Source: Erysipelotrichaceae bacterium (GTDB lineage Bacteria; Bacillota_I; Bacilli_A; RFN20; CAG-631). From it: a stretch of DNA of 41,456 nucleotides. Of the stretch, positions 8,092 to 16,184 are shown in pieces (position 1 is the stretch's first letter; every line of letters starts with the position of its first letter). A model generated the notes under the pieces. That model was not told where the DNA came from and did no database searches. It was given only the letters and a program-made list of their open reading frames with translations. A program made the translations under genes and the position numbers. The DNA lies in contig JALEMY010000075.1 in NCBI GenBank assembly GCA_022767485.1, positions 1 through 41,456 on the forward strand, read 5' to 3'.

Positions 8092-9023
8092 CAAAATACT
8101 CCTTTCAAATATAATTGATGTAAATATATAATTATGTCTTTTTCATTTTTATAACTAGTTACTATCTTTAAATAATTATTGCATGGTAAAATGTAATCAT
8201 ATTTAATGTTTTTTTCTAATAATATATTTTCGATAGTGGAAGAATTGTTGTAACCATCGATAAAAATATCTTGATTATATATTTGAAAAACGACTACTTT
8301 TTCATTACTTTTACTTGTAATTATACTACTATAATTATGATTTAAATAATGTTGTATATGAATATTTATTTGATGTTTTAATGCAAAATTAATCGCTTCG
8401 TATTGTAAAATATCACTTCCATGAGAAACGATTTGTTTCATTAAATCAAAATTAATTGTCTTATATAGTTGATAATTTCTACTAATACTTGGATTTATTG
8501 ATGCAAGACCTAACACATCTTTATATAAATAGACATCATTTTCATTAAGCATCTTTGCTACTAATACAGCAGTCAAATCACTTCCATTTTCATTTAATGA
8601 AACAATGCGGTCATTTTGATTGATTCCTATAAATCCTGGAATTATTACTACTTTATGTGCTAAAATGGCTTCTTTTATATATTTTCCATCATAACCAGTT
8701 ATTTGATCCATCTTATTTGAAGTTTCAACAAAAATACCTATTTGTTCTTTATATATCAATGTTGCATCAATATATTCATTTAGCATTTCATTGCACACTC
8801 TTATCGATGAAATAATTTCACCAATAGTGATCAATTCTTGAAGCATTTCGTATGTGTAATTTTGTTTTAATAAAGATTTTAAAGATGATGTAGAATAAGG
8901 AGAATCATTAAATGCAGAAACAATTACAACAACGCTTTCATTCATTTTTTTTATCTCATCATATATTTTTTTCCTATCATCAAATTTTTTTAGTGAACTA
9001 CCTCCACATTTTATGATTTTCAT
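8091..9023 (-). CDS. aspartate kinase-like protein, short and divergent
   Basis: First gene of the lysC-like/dapF/dapL operon. The amino acid kinase fold is shown by KCGGSS at residues 5-10 (family KFGGSS/T) and ENGSDLTA near 146-152 (family GRGGSDTTA). It would phosphorylate aspartate to start the aspartate/DAP pathway. It has only 310 residues against about 400-450 for normal enzymes. The kinase domain ends near residue 230, leaving about 80 residues, enough for one degenerate ACT unit instead of two. The GRGGSD loop is altered and the region after it (LYKDVLGLASINPS) is weakly conserved, so activity or feedback control may differ. The RBS is AGGAGG before the ATG, and the gene ends in TGA. 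Confidence 0.82.
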   Translation of the reverse strand: MKIIKCGGSSLKKFDDRKKIYDEIKKMNESVVVIVSAFNDSPYSTSSLKSLLKQNYTYEMLQELITIGEIISSIRVCNEMLNEYIDATLIYKEQIGIFVETSNKMDQITGYDGKYIKEAILAHKVVIIPGFIGINQNDRIVSLNENGSDLTAVLVAKMLNENDVYLYKDVLGLASINPSISRNYQLYKTINFDLMKQIVSHGSDILQYEAINFALKHQINIHIQHYLNHNYSSIITSKSNEKVVVFQIYNQDIFIDGYNNSSTIENILLEKNIKYDYILPCNNYLKIVTSYKNEKDIIIYLHQLYLKGVF

Positions 9024-9070
9024 TTTTTATCCTCCTAAATAATATATATGAAAAATAAAAGAAATAATTA

Positions 9071-9099
9071 ACCATATTTATTTTAAATAACAAATGCAA
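9071..9099 (-). promoter_or_regulatory. putative promoter of the DAP operon
   Basis: Minus-strand TTGCAT-17-TATGGT. The -35 is good and the -10 matches consensus at four of six positions. No lysine riboswitch fits in the short leader. Confidence 0.45.
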
Positions 9100-9165
9100 C
9101 ATGTAAATCAAATTTCCTTTTTTATTAATGTTGTTTATAATTTTCAATAAAAAAGGTAAAAATAC

Positions 9166-9194
9166 TTGTAATATTGTTCGTTTTTTAGTAAAAT
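9166..9194 (+). promoter_or_regulatory. promoter of the small membrane protein gene
   Basis: Plus-strand TTGTAA-17-TAAAAT, about 30 bases ahead of the start codon. Confidence 0.65.
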
Positions 9195-9224
9195 AATATA
9201 GACATTAGGAGTGTGAGATGTATA

Positions 9225-9485
9225 ATGAATAGAAAAGCTAAAAACATTATTTTTTGGACTGTATGCGCAATATTAATTTTTGTTTTTGTAATTTGCTTTG
9301 GTGCTGGATGTATTAAAACTATATTTGGTGCTGGAACTAAAGTATACAATGTAGCATCAAATATCATTGTTGGAATTGGTTTAAACAAATCTGATTTCTT
9401 TAAATGGTCTCCATATATTTGTATTTTATGTGGATTAGTATTAACATTTATGTTCTTTAAAAAATACAACACAAGAATCAATTAA
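9225..9485 (+). CDS. small two-helix membrane protein, function unknown
   Basis: An 86-residue protein with two hydrophobic segments (about residues 8-30 and 60-78) joined by a Gly-rich loop, IFGAGTKVYNVASNIIVGIG. The ends are basic (RKAK, KKYNTR). I do not recognise a family. The frame also opens at a GTG at 9213, but that codon is one base after AGGAG; the ATG at 9225 reads MNRKAKNIIF, a natural membrane-protein start. It has its own promoter and terminator, and is the only plus-strand gene between 3.2 and 33.4 kb. An antisense frame covers the same bases but has no ribosome-binding site. Confidence 0.7.
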   Translation: MNRKAKNIIFWTVCAILIFVFVICFGAGCIKTIFGAGTKVYNVASNIIVGIGLNKSDFFKWSPYICILCGLVLTFMFFKKYNTRIN

Positions 9486-9496
9486 AATTATTAGTA

Positions 9497-9534
9497 AACT
9501 GAATTTGTTTCTTTAGCAAATTTGGTTTTTTTTT
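9497..9534 (+). terminator. terminator of the small membrane protein gene
   Basis: An 11-bp stem (AACTGAATTTG / CAAATTTGGTT, two G-U pairs) with a 9-base loop, then eight or more T. Confidence 0.8.
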
Positions 9535-9573
9535 AAAAAAAAAGATTTTGTCTAAATGTTTTAGACAAAAATC
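9535..9573 (-). terminator. terminator of the alpha-glucosidase gene
   Basis: Minus-strand stem GATTTTTGTCTAAA / TTTAGACAAAATC with one bulged T, followed by a long T run. It faces the plus-strand terminator just to its left. Confidence 0.85.
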
Positions 9574-9610
9574 CAAAAACTAATAATATTTATATTGTTT
9601 TATCTATTCA

Positions 9611-11230
9611 TCAATACTCGTATACAAAAGCTTCAAAAGGTGATAATTTGATATTTCCATCATGATATTCTTTATTATAATTGGCTAAAATTATATTTTT
9701 AACTTTAAAAGGAAGTATTATATGTTGTTCACTTTCAACCATATTAACAACAATACAAATGTTTTTGTCATAATTTCTAGTATAAACAAAAACATTTTTT
9801 TCATCTGGTAATTGTAAGTCAAATTTCCCATAGACAAAAGTTGGTCCATATTCTTCACTTTTTCTTATTGCAAATAATTTTTGATAAAAATGAAATATTG
9901 AATCACTATTTTTCATATTTTCTTTAACATTAATTTCATGATAATTATCATTAACTTTCATCCATGTTTTAAATCCTTTATTAAAGCCAGCATTAATAGA
10001 ATCATCCCATTGCATTGGTGTTCTATTATTATCACGAGCTTCTTGATTACATGCTTTAATAAAATCCTTTTCACTCATCACTTTCTTATCGATAACTAAA
10101 TCTTTATAAAATCCATGAACTTCAACATCTTGATAATCGTTGATATCATTAATTAATATATTTGTCATTCCTATTTCTTGTCCTTGATAAATATATGGTG
10201 TCCCTTTTAAACAATAATTCATTATTGCTATAGCCTTAGCTGACATGTCTTGATAGTTTAAACTACCAAAGCGATTTATACAACGTCCTAAGTCATGATT
10301 TTCAACAAATAAGGCATTCCAAGAATGATCATTTAAGCCATTTTGATATTTTACTAAGGTGTTTTTTACAAATTCCATATCAATAGGTTTTGGAGAAAAC
10401 TTTCCATATTTTGAAAAATCACATGTGCTACTTGTACATTCAAATTGGAAAACCATATCTAATTCTTCGTTAGAAGGATTTGTAAAGTCAATAGCTTTCT
10501 TTAAATCACCCCAAGCTTCACCAACTGTAATAATATCATATTTTCCATAAGATTTTTCATATAATTCATGAACTTTTTTATGAAGAGTTGGTCCATAAGA
10601 TAATATGTTATTATCAATTTCTTTGCCGATTAAATGAATTACATCAAATCTTATCCCTTTTATTCCTTTTTTAAGCCAAAAATTAATACATTTTGACATT
10701 TCATCCATTACTTTAGGATTTTCCCAATTCAAATCCGGTTGTCCTTTTGCAAATTCGTGAAAATAATATTGATTTGTGACATCATCATATTCCCAAGCAG
10801 AACCACCAAAAGTTGATTCCATATTATATAAAGGCTCATCGCGCCAAATATAATAATTCCTATATGCGTTGTCCTTACTTTTTCTTGACTGCTTAAACCA
10901 ATTATGTTCACTTGATGTATGATTTAATACAACATCCATCATTATATACATGTTTCTTTCTTTACATTTTTCAATTAATTCATCCATGTCTTTCATTGAG
11001 CCAAACATTTCATTAACCGATAAATAATCAGATATATCATAACCATTATCTTCCATCGGAGACTTAAAAAATGGTGTTAGCCACAATATATCGACTCCTA
11101 ATTCTTTTAAATAATCTAACTTTCCAATAATACCTTTTATATCACCAATTCCATCATTATTTGCATCCATAAAACTTTTAGGATATATTTCATACACTAT
11201 TTTATCATGCCACCATTTTTTTAATTTCAT
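9611..11230 (-). CDS. GH13 alpha-glucosidase (oligo-1,6-glucosidase or trehalose-6-phosphate hydrolase type)
   Basis: A cytoplasmic glycoside hydrolase of 539 residues with no signal peptide. The (beta/alpha)8 catalytic triad is intact: nucleophile Asp196 in GIRFDVI, acid/base Glu238 in VGEAWG and Asp313 in ENHDLGR. A calcium-site-like loop, DANNDGIGD, lies at 22-30. The Val after the nucleophile is typical of alpha-1,6-glucosidases and of phosphotrehalases rather than alpha-1,4-glucosidases. It would release glucose (or glucose plus glucose-6-phosphate) from imported oligosaccharides. No transporter or regulator gene lies beside it, so the substrate is open. The RBS is AAAGGAAA. It follows the peptidoglycan-hydrolase-like gene by 56 bases, possibly on the same transcript. 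Confidence 0.88.
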   Translation of the reverse strand: MKLKKWWHDKIVYEIYPKSFMDANNDGIGDIKGIIGKLDYLKELGVDILWLTPFFKSPMEDNGYDISDYLSVNEMFGSMKDMDELIEKCKERNMYIMMDVVLNHTSSEHNWFKQSRKSKDNAYRNYYIWRDEPLYNMESTFGGSAWEYDDVTNQYYFHEFAKGQPDLNWENPKVMDEMSKCINFWLKKGIKGIRFDVIHLIGKEIDNNILSYGPTLHKKVHELYEKSYGKYDIITVGEAWGDLKKAIDFTNPSNEELDMVFQFECTSSTCDFSKYGKFSPKPIDMEFVKNTLVKYQNGLNDHSWNALFVENHDLGRCINRFGSLNYQDMSAKAIAIMNYCLKGTPYIYQGQEIGMTNILINDINDYQDVEVHGFYKDLVIDKKVMSEKDFIKACNQEARDNNRTPMQWDDSINAGFNKGFKTWMKVNDNYHEINVKENMKNSDSIFHFYQKLFAIRKSEEYGPTFVYGKFDLQLPDEKNVFVYTRNYDKNICIVVNMVESEQHIILPFKVKNIILANYNKEYHDGNIKLSPFEAFVYEY

Positions 11231-11286
11231 ATATTATAATTTCCTTTCATTCTTATTATAATATAAAACCATATTTTTAAAAATAT

Positions 11287-11961
11287 TTAATAATATTTTG
11301 TGTATTTACTTTTTCCCATTCCATTGACAATACTTGTTATCTTCTTCCACGTATTACATCCAACTATTCCATCAACACTTAATTTATATTTGCTTTGAAA
11401 TTGCTTAACTGCATTTCTTGTATTATTTCCAAATATTCCATCAATCGTTAAAACATATCCTAAATTATTTAAGGCATCTTGTAAAATTAAAACATATGTG
11501 TTTATAGACTGATATTTTACTATAGGATAACCAGAACTGCATGCTGGTTTTGTATTTCTTTTATCAAAATGAACCCATGATGGTGTTTGACTTATAGGTT
11601 CTACATAGCTCCATACATTGATTTTTCTTGCGAGATTATAAAGTTCCTTCCTTTTTGTATATGTCCATCTTTGTCCACAATCAAAAGAAGTACCTGCGTA
11701 GTGTTGTGATTGCCCTGAATGTCCGCCCTCAAATATTCTTTTAAAGGCATAACCAATATATATTCCACTACCAAAACGTTGCCTTGTCGTTTTAAAAGCT
11801 AACATCGTTTTCTTACTAGACCACAAAATTGTTGACTTTGAACTACCTTTAAATTCTTTGACCGTTAAGTATGAATTATTAACATAAGGCATGGGTTCTG
11901 ATAAATTTCTATTATACTTTTCAATTTTATTCGTATCTTCATTATAAATTAAAATAAGCAT
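11287..11961 (-). CDS. M15-type peptidase with C-terminal peptidoglycan-binding domain
   Basis: A 224-residue protein. Residues about 64-135 carry the metallopeptidase M15 pattern, with likely zinc ligands His87 and Asp94 (SQHYAGTSFD) and His131 (WVHFD). Residues about 150-212 are a PG_binding_1 domain (LQDALNNLGY, DGIFGNNTRNAVKQFQ, DGIVGCNTW). The expected role is cleaving peptide stems of peptidoglycan, as D,D-carboxypeptidase or endolysin. No signal peptide or membrane segment is visible at the N terminus, which is unusual for a wall enzyme and more like phage endolysins or proteins released by lysis. The RBS is GGGGTGA. It points into the alpha-glucosidase gene. No other phage gene is nearby. 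Confidence 0.8.
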   Translation of the reverse strand: MLILIYNEDTNKIEKYNRNLSEPMPYVNNSYLTVKEFKGSSKSTILWSSKKTMLAFKTTRQRFGSGIYIGYAFKRIFEGGHSGQSQHYAGTSFDCGQRWTYTKRKELYNLARKINVWSYVEPISQTPSWVHFDKRNTKPACSSGYPIVKYQSINTYVLILQDALNNLGYVLTIDGIFGNNTRNAVKQFQSKYKLSVDGIVGCNTWKKITSIVNGMGKSKYTKYY

Positions 11962-12008
11962 TCGCTCACCCCAATTAATAATATGGTTAAAATAATGAAA
12001 AAATGAAA

Positions 12009-12033
12009 AGAGAGAACCATTTTGATTCTCTCT
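12009..12033 (-). terminator. terminator of the large lipoprotein gene
   Basis: A perfect 8-bp stem (AGAGAGAA/TTCTCTCT) with a 9-base loop. The minus-strand tail is T-rich but interrupted. It lies 35 bases after the stop. Confidence 0.7.
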
Positions 12034-12067
12034 ATAATATTATATCAATTTAAGAATAATTGGCGGA

Positions 12068-15000
12068 TTATTCAGCGTTGATAAGTGCCCATAATGGAGT
12101 GTAAGTATCTCCAAAATATGAAGTATCCAATGTCATAGCTTCAATAGTGCTAACAACATCAGCATATGTTTTTTCATCATTTAATAAGCTATTGATATTT
12201 TGTAGAATTGGATTAGTTAATGCCCAATTAATTCCACCACCATTATAGTTAGCAACAAATGTTTCTTCTCCTAGAAGAACTTTTGCAAGTTCAGTCTTTA
12301 CTAAACCTCTTTGAATTGCTGACTTAATAGTTCTTTCTCTTGTAACAACAAGTTTACCTTTAAAGATAGGATCTTCAGCAATGTCAACTCTAGATACTGT
12401 TAAGTCATCTAAGAAACCAGTAAAGATATTTGAGAATGTAACATCAGTACCTTTTGCAACTTGAAGTGTTGTATCATGACCATAGTCAACGGCATTAGTT
12501 CCTTCTAAACCTACTCGTTTATCAGTTGGAACAGTACCAATTGTAGTCCAAGCAGAACCAACTTGTGACATAACTAATGCTCTAACAACATCATATCCAG
12601 AATATACAATGTTATGTGTTGCCTCAGCATTATCTGATGCCCATTGTGTATAAGCAAATCCACCTTCTGGAATTACCATTGTTCCAGTTGCTACATCATA
12701 AGCAGGTGATGAAGCAAATGTTGCACTTCTTAAATAGTAATTTGCTTTAGGATTATTTAATTGTCCAATCCATTCAATTTTACCTTCAGCATTACAAATC
12801 ATTGTATAAGCCCATTGATTTTTCGTATTAGCTGTCCAATTTGCTTCTGAAGTTAATAAGATTGATGAAAATCCTGTGTCACCCCACATACGATTATCAA
12901 TATTATCATAATAAATTTCAGATACTGCTTCTGTAGGAACTGCAAATGAAGGATCAGCTTCCTTTAAAGCTGCAACTTTAGCATCAACAGCTTCAGCATA
13001 CGTATCATAGAAATTAAGATTATATGATGAATCTAAAGTAATAGATGTATAATCTCTTGTTGGAACTTCAACTTCATCTGGATGAACAACTTTAATTTGT
13101 TTTACGCCATTAACTTCAACAAGTCTAACTGTAATATCGTTAAATGTTCCAGCAGCAACTGTGTTGATATTAAGTTCATTGCCTACAGCTGCTAATGTTT
13201 CACCAAAGATATCAGCCCATAATGCTGACATATTAGCATCTTCATTGTAACCTGAAACAACAAAACCACCAGTAGGAACTAAAGCTTCATAGTGAGAAAA
13301 AGCTCCTGAAGCACCATTATCTTCACCCCATGCTACAAAGTCATCAGCAAGTTTGAAGAAATCACCAACTAATTGACCTTGATTAGCACTTGTAGATTTT
13401 GTAATAGAGCCATCAGTATAGAAATCATCTGCTGGAGATGCATATCCTGCACCAAAACCATAAGATGCATAGATGATTCTTCCTTCAGCATTTACTGCGA
13501 AACAATATCTCCAACCATTTGCATTATCAAATGTATGTCTTCCATCAACTTTTGTTGAAGCCATAGGGTTTGTTTCATCATCTACGAATACGCCAATACC
13601 TGTTTCAGAGCCATAACCATTAACGTTCATTGAAACTAGATAATTGCCTTCTTCAAGGGATGGAACATAAACTCTAACAGTTTTATTAACATTATCATAG
13701 AATAATCTTGTATCATCAGAGATACCATTATTTCTAGTATTTACAGCAGCATCAGATGTATCAGTTAATCCTAAAGCTTTTAATAAAGCTGTAGCAGCAC
13801 TACCATGAGAATTAATGACAAATCCACCTTCTGGAACTACGATTTCAAATTTTGCAGCTGCTGAACCATCTTCTGGAGTCCATGGTCCATAACCTTCTAA
13901 AAGATTAAATGCAGGGTTAGTTGTGTAATCATCAAGTGCTGGATTCACATAGTAACCAGTTCCCATAGGTCCACCATAACCATTTGCAGGATTAGAAACT
14001 AGATAATTAATTCTTCCTTGTTCATCTACAACAATTACAAGTCTCCATCTTGAATCAGAGTTTCCTTTTCCCCAATCTCCTTCAGTATGTAATTTTGCAT
14101 CTGCATCTACCATAACAGCAGTTGCGTCTGCACCAGCATCAGCATTTAATACAGATACAGGAGCTTGAAGAGAAAGTCCCATATCAGATGATAAATTGTT
14201 CCAAGCTGCATATTCAAATACTGCTCTATAAGAAGCATCAGCTTCACCAACAGTAATTTCAAGTTCTGCTTGACCTTCAGAGCCTTCAACGATAACCCAA
14301 GATACTGTTCCTTCTTCATCAATACTCATTACTTCCCAGTGAGTGAATTGATATTTATTATCAGCATTATTAGCTACTAATTCAACAACATCTCCTGAAG
14401 CATGAGCAGTTGTTACTGCTTCTAAAACTCCATCAACACCATCAACATCAACAGAAACATTGTAGTATCTTGAAATATCAGTTGAAGAGCCAACTTTACC
14501 TTGAACACTACCATTGAAGTTAACCATTGTACATAATACATCAACAGTATCACCAACACTTACTGTTTCAGGGAAAGCTGCTCTGTATAATGTGATTTCA
14601 GTATCTCCAATTTTAACAACTGAACTCTTAGATGTATTAATTGAAACAACAGTTGCCTTAACTAATTTAAATGATTTGTAATTGTTTTCAGCAACCCATA
14701 CATCTGCTACATTGTCAGCAGTAACTACAGTTGGAGTAACAGCAGGAATTGAACCATATCTTTCAAGAACTGTAATATCAGTTAATTCTTTTAATTCAAC
14801 ATCCCCACCATAAGTTATTTTCTTAGCATTAAATGCAATTGTAACACCTACTTGGTAAGCATCATTATTTAAATCATCAGAATATAGTAATACTCCAGCA
14901 CCAGTTTCATCTTGAATAACTGCTTCTTTACCATTTCTATAAGTAATAACACCTTTAACATTGTTTACTAAAGTGTCATCATCTAATGTTGCTAATGTGC

Positions 15001-15964
15001 TAACTGGAGTGTAAGTAACTACAGTATCAGCATCTGTTGATTCAAATCCCTTTGAAGGAGTTGCAAATTCTTGTTCGCCATCAGCGTTTTTAATTTCATC
15101 AGCAAGTCTTTCTCTTACAGATAATTTATGATCTTCATTTAATGATAGATATAAATGATCTAATGCACCATCTTTAGTAGTGTTTTCTAAGAATGTATTA
15201 TCTCTTACTGGAGCATTTGTAGCAAGACCTGTAATTTGTTTCCATAATTTTTGGAAAGTTACTTCTCTAGCATTTCCTTTTACTACAAAACCACCTTTTG
15301 GAACCATAAAGTCAAATAAATTCCAAGCAGGAACTTCAACACCATCAATTATTGCAGTTTCTGGCCAACCAGCAAATTCATCGTGAAGACTCCAAACATC
15401 CATCTTCCATGGATCAGAATCTGCATAATTATGGTAATAACCATCCATTGGTCCACCATATCCAGAGCCAGTTCCATATGATGCATAAACAATATAACCT
15501 TGTGCATCAACTGCAAAATAATAATCACCACAGTTTACATCATCTTTTAGTGGAACAGTGTGTCTTTCTGCGTTTTCCTCAACTTGAGAAATGTTGTTGA
15601 TAAATGGAGCAGCTGTTCCTTCAACATCGTAATCTGTCCATACAGTAATATTTGTTGCAGAATCATCGTAGTTAAATTCTACATCATAAGTAACAGCTTC
15701 AGGTAAAACTCTATCTTCAGATGAAGATTCTTCAACACTTGATTCTTCAGAAGATACTTCGCTTGATTCTTCTGAAGATACTTCACTTGATTCTTCAGAA
15801 GATACTTCTTGTGAACTTTCAGTAGATGGTTCTTCTGAAGATGGTGTGTTTGGTTCTGATGGTTGAGAAGATTCAGAAGTTTGATTATTTCCACAACCTG
15901 TTAAAACCAAAGAAAAAACACCTAAACTTATCAATAAACTTGATAATAATTTCTTTGAATTCAT
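12068..15964 (-). CDS. large repeat-containing surface lipoprotein
   Basis: A 1298-residue protein with a lipoprotein signal peptide, LVLTGC, putting the lipidated Cys at residue 24. Residues 25-85 are a Ser/Glu linker with SSEE-type repeats. Four copies of a roughly 110-145-residue module follow, at about 105-250, 595-735, 785-925 and 1030-1140. Three share an opening strand around a WRY/YYF-type aromatic core, xVDxxGxIxYxxY and a GYGGPM-like turn. All four end in VPxGGFxxxG or a close variant. Between copies 1 and 2 lie an OB-fold-like segment (about 325-400, GVITYRNGKEAVIQDETGAGVLLY) and an InlB B-repeat-like segment (about 498-587). It should be anchored outside the membrane and bind a polymer or partner. 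I see no catalytic signature. Ala/Val/Asp-rich composition contrasts with the Lys/Asn/Ile-rich neighbours. It has its own promoter and terminator. Confidence 0.85.
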   Translation of the reverse strand: MNSKKLLSSLLISLGVFSLVLTGCGNNQTSESSQPSEPNTPSSEEPSTESSQEVSSEESSEVSSEESSEVSSEESSVEESSSEDRVLPEAVTYDVEFNYDDSATNITVWTDYDVEGTAAPFINNISQVEENAERHTVPLKDDVNCGDYYFAVDAQGYIVYASYGTGSGYGGPMDGYYHNYADSDPWKMDVWSLHDEFAGWPETAIIDGVEVPAWNLFDFMVPKGGFVVKGNAREVTFQKLWKQITGLATNAPVRDNTFLENTTKDGALDHLYLSLNEDHKLSVRERLADEIKNADGEQEFATPSKGFESTDADTVVTYTPVSTLATLDDDTLVNNVKGVITYRNGKEAVIQDETGAGVLLYSDDLNNDAYQVGVTIAFNAKKITYGGDVELKELTDITVLERYGSIPAVTPTVVTADNVADVWVAENNYKSFKLVKATVVSINTSKSSVVKIGDTEITLYRAAFPETVSVGDTVDVLCTMVNFNGSVQGKVGSSTDISRYYNVSVDVDGVDGVLEAVTTAHASGDVVELVANNADNKYQFTHWEVMSIDEEGTVSWVIVEGSEGQAELEITVGEADASYRAVFEYAAWNNLSSDMGLSLQAPVSVLNADAGADATAVMVDADAKLHTEGDWGKGNSDSRWRLVIVVDEQGRINYLVSNPANGYGGPMGTGYYVNPALDDYTTNPAFNLLEGYGPWTPEDGSAAAKFEIVVPEGGFVINSHGSAATALLKALGLTDTSDAAVNTRNNGISDDTRLFYDNVNKTVRVYVPSLEEGNYLVSMNVNGYGSETGIGVFVDDETNPMASTKVDGRHTFDNANGWRYCFAVNAEGRIIYASYGFGAGYASPADDFYTDGSITKSTSANQGQLVGDFFKLADDFVAWGEDNGASGAFSHYEALVPTGGFVVSGYNEDANMSALWADIFGETLAAVGNELNINTVAAGTFNDITVRLVEVNGVKQIKVVHPDEVEVPTRDYTSITLDSSYNLNFYDTYAEAVDAKVAALKEADPSFAVPTEAVSEIYYDNIDNRMWGDTGFSSILLTSEANWTANTKNQWAYTMICNAEGKIEWIGQLNNPKANYYLRSATFASSPAYDVATGTMVIPEGGFAYTQWASDNAEATHNIVYSGYDVVRALVMSQVGSAWTTIGTVPTDKRVGLEGTNAVDYGHDTTLQVAKGTDVTFSNIFTGFLDDLTVSRVDIAEDPIFKGKLVVTRERTIKSAIQRGLVKTELAKVLLGEETFVANYNGGGINWALTNPILQNINSLLNDEKTYADVVSTIEAMTLDTSYFGDTYTPLWALINAE
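15738..15809 (-). repeat. 24-bp tandem repeat coding the Ser/Glu linker
   Basis: Three near-identical 24-bp copies (starts 15738, 15762, 15786) differ only at third-codon-like positions and encode VSSEESSE units. Length variation by slippage is plausible. Confidence 0.9.
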
Positions 15965-16010
15965 ATTTTTTTTCCTTTCTTAATATTTTGGAATATGTAT
16001 TTCCACAAAT

Positions 16011-16040
16011 ATTATAATATTTATTCAACTAGTAAGTCAA
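16011..16040 (-). promoter_or_regulatory. promoter of the lipoprotein gene
   Basis: Minus-strand TTGACT-18-TATAAT, one of the strongest promoter matches in the window, about 45 bases before the start codon. Confidence 0.75.
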
Positions 16041-16143
16041 CATTTACCATTTTTAATTTATTAAAAATAAAAGATATAAAGCAACATTAGAAACTTTTTT
16101 ATTAAATGTTGTCAAAATATTATAAAGCCTTCAAAACAAAAAA

Positions 16144-16175
16144 AAGATTACATCGCAAAAAAGCAATGCAATCTT
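16144..16175 (-). terminator. terminator of the rpoB-rpoC operon
   Basis: A 13-bp stem (16144-16156 with 16163-16175, two G-U pairs) with a 6-base loop, followed by eight T on the minus strand, directly after rpoC. Confidence 0.88.
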
Positions 16176-16184
16176 AAAAATTAA

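Noticed and set aside
9185-9481. Open frame on the minus strand opposite the small membrane protein gene
   Set aside because: It has no ribosome-binding site, its composition is unlike a real protein, and the plus-strand frame has a promoter, a natural membrane-protein start and a terminator.
15738-15809. Short regular repeats that might look like a CRISPR array
   Set aside because: The units are contiguous, 24 bp long with no spacers, and code in frame for a Ser/Glu linker.
15352-15894. Several open frames overlapping the N-terminal part of the large lipoprotein gene
   Set aside because: They are by-products of the Ser/Glu codon repeats; the lipoprotein frame has the lipobox, promoter and ribosome-binding site.
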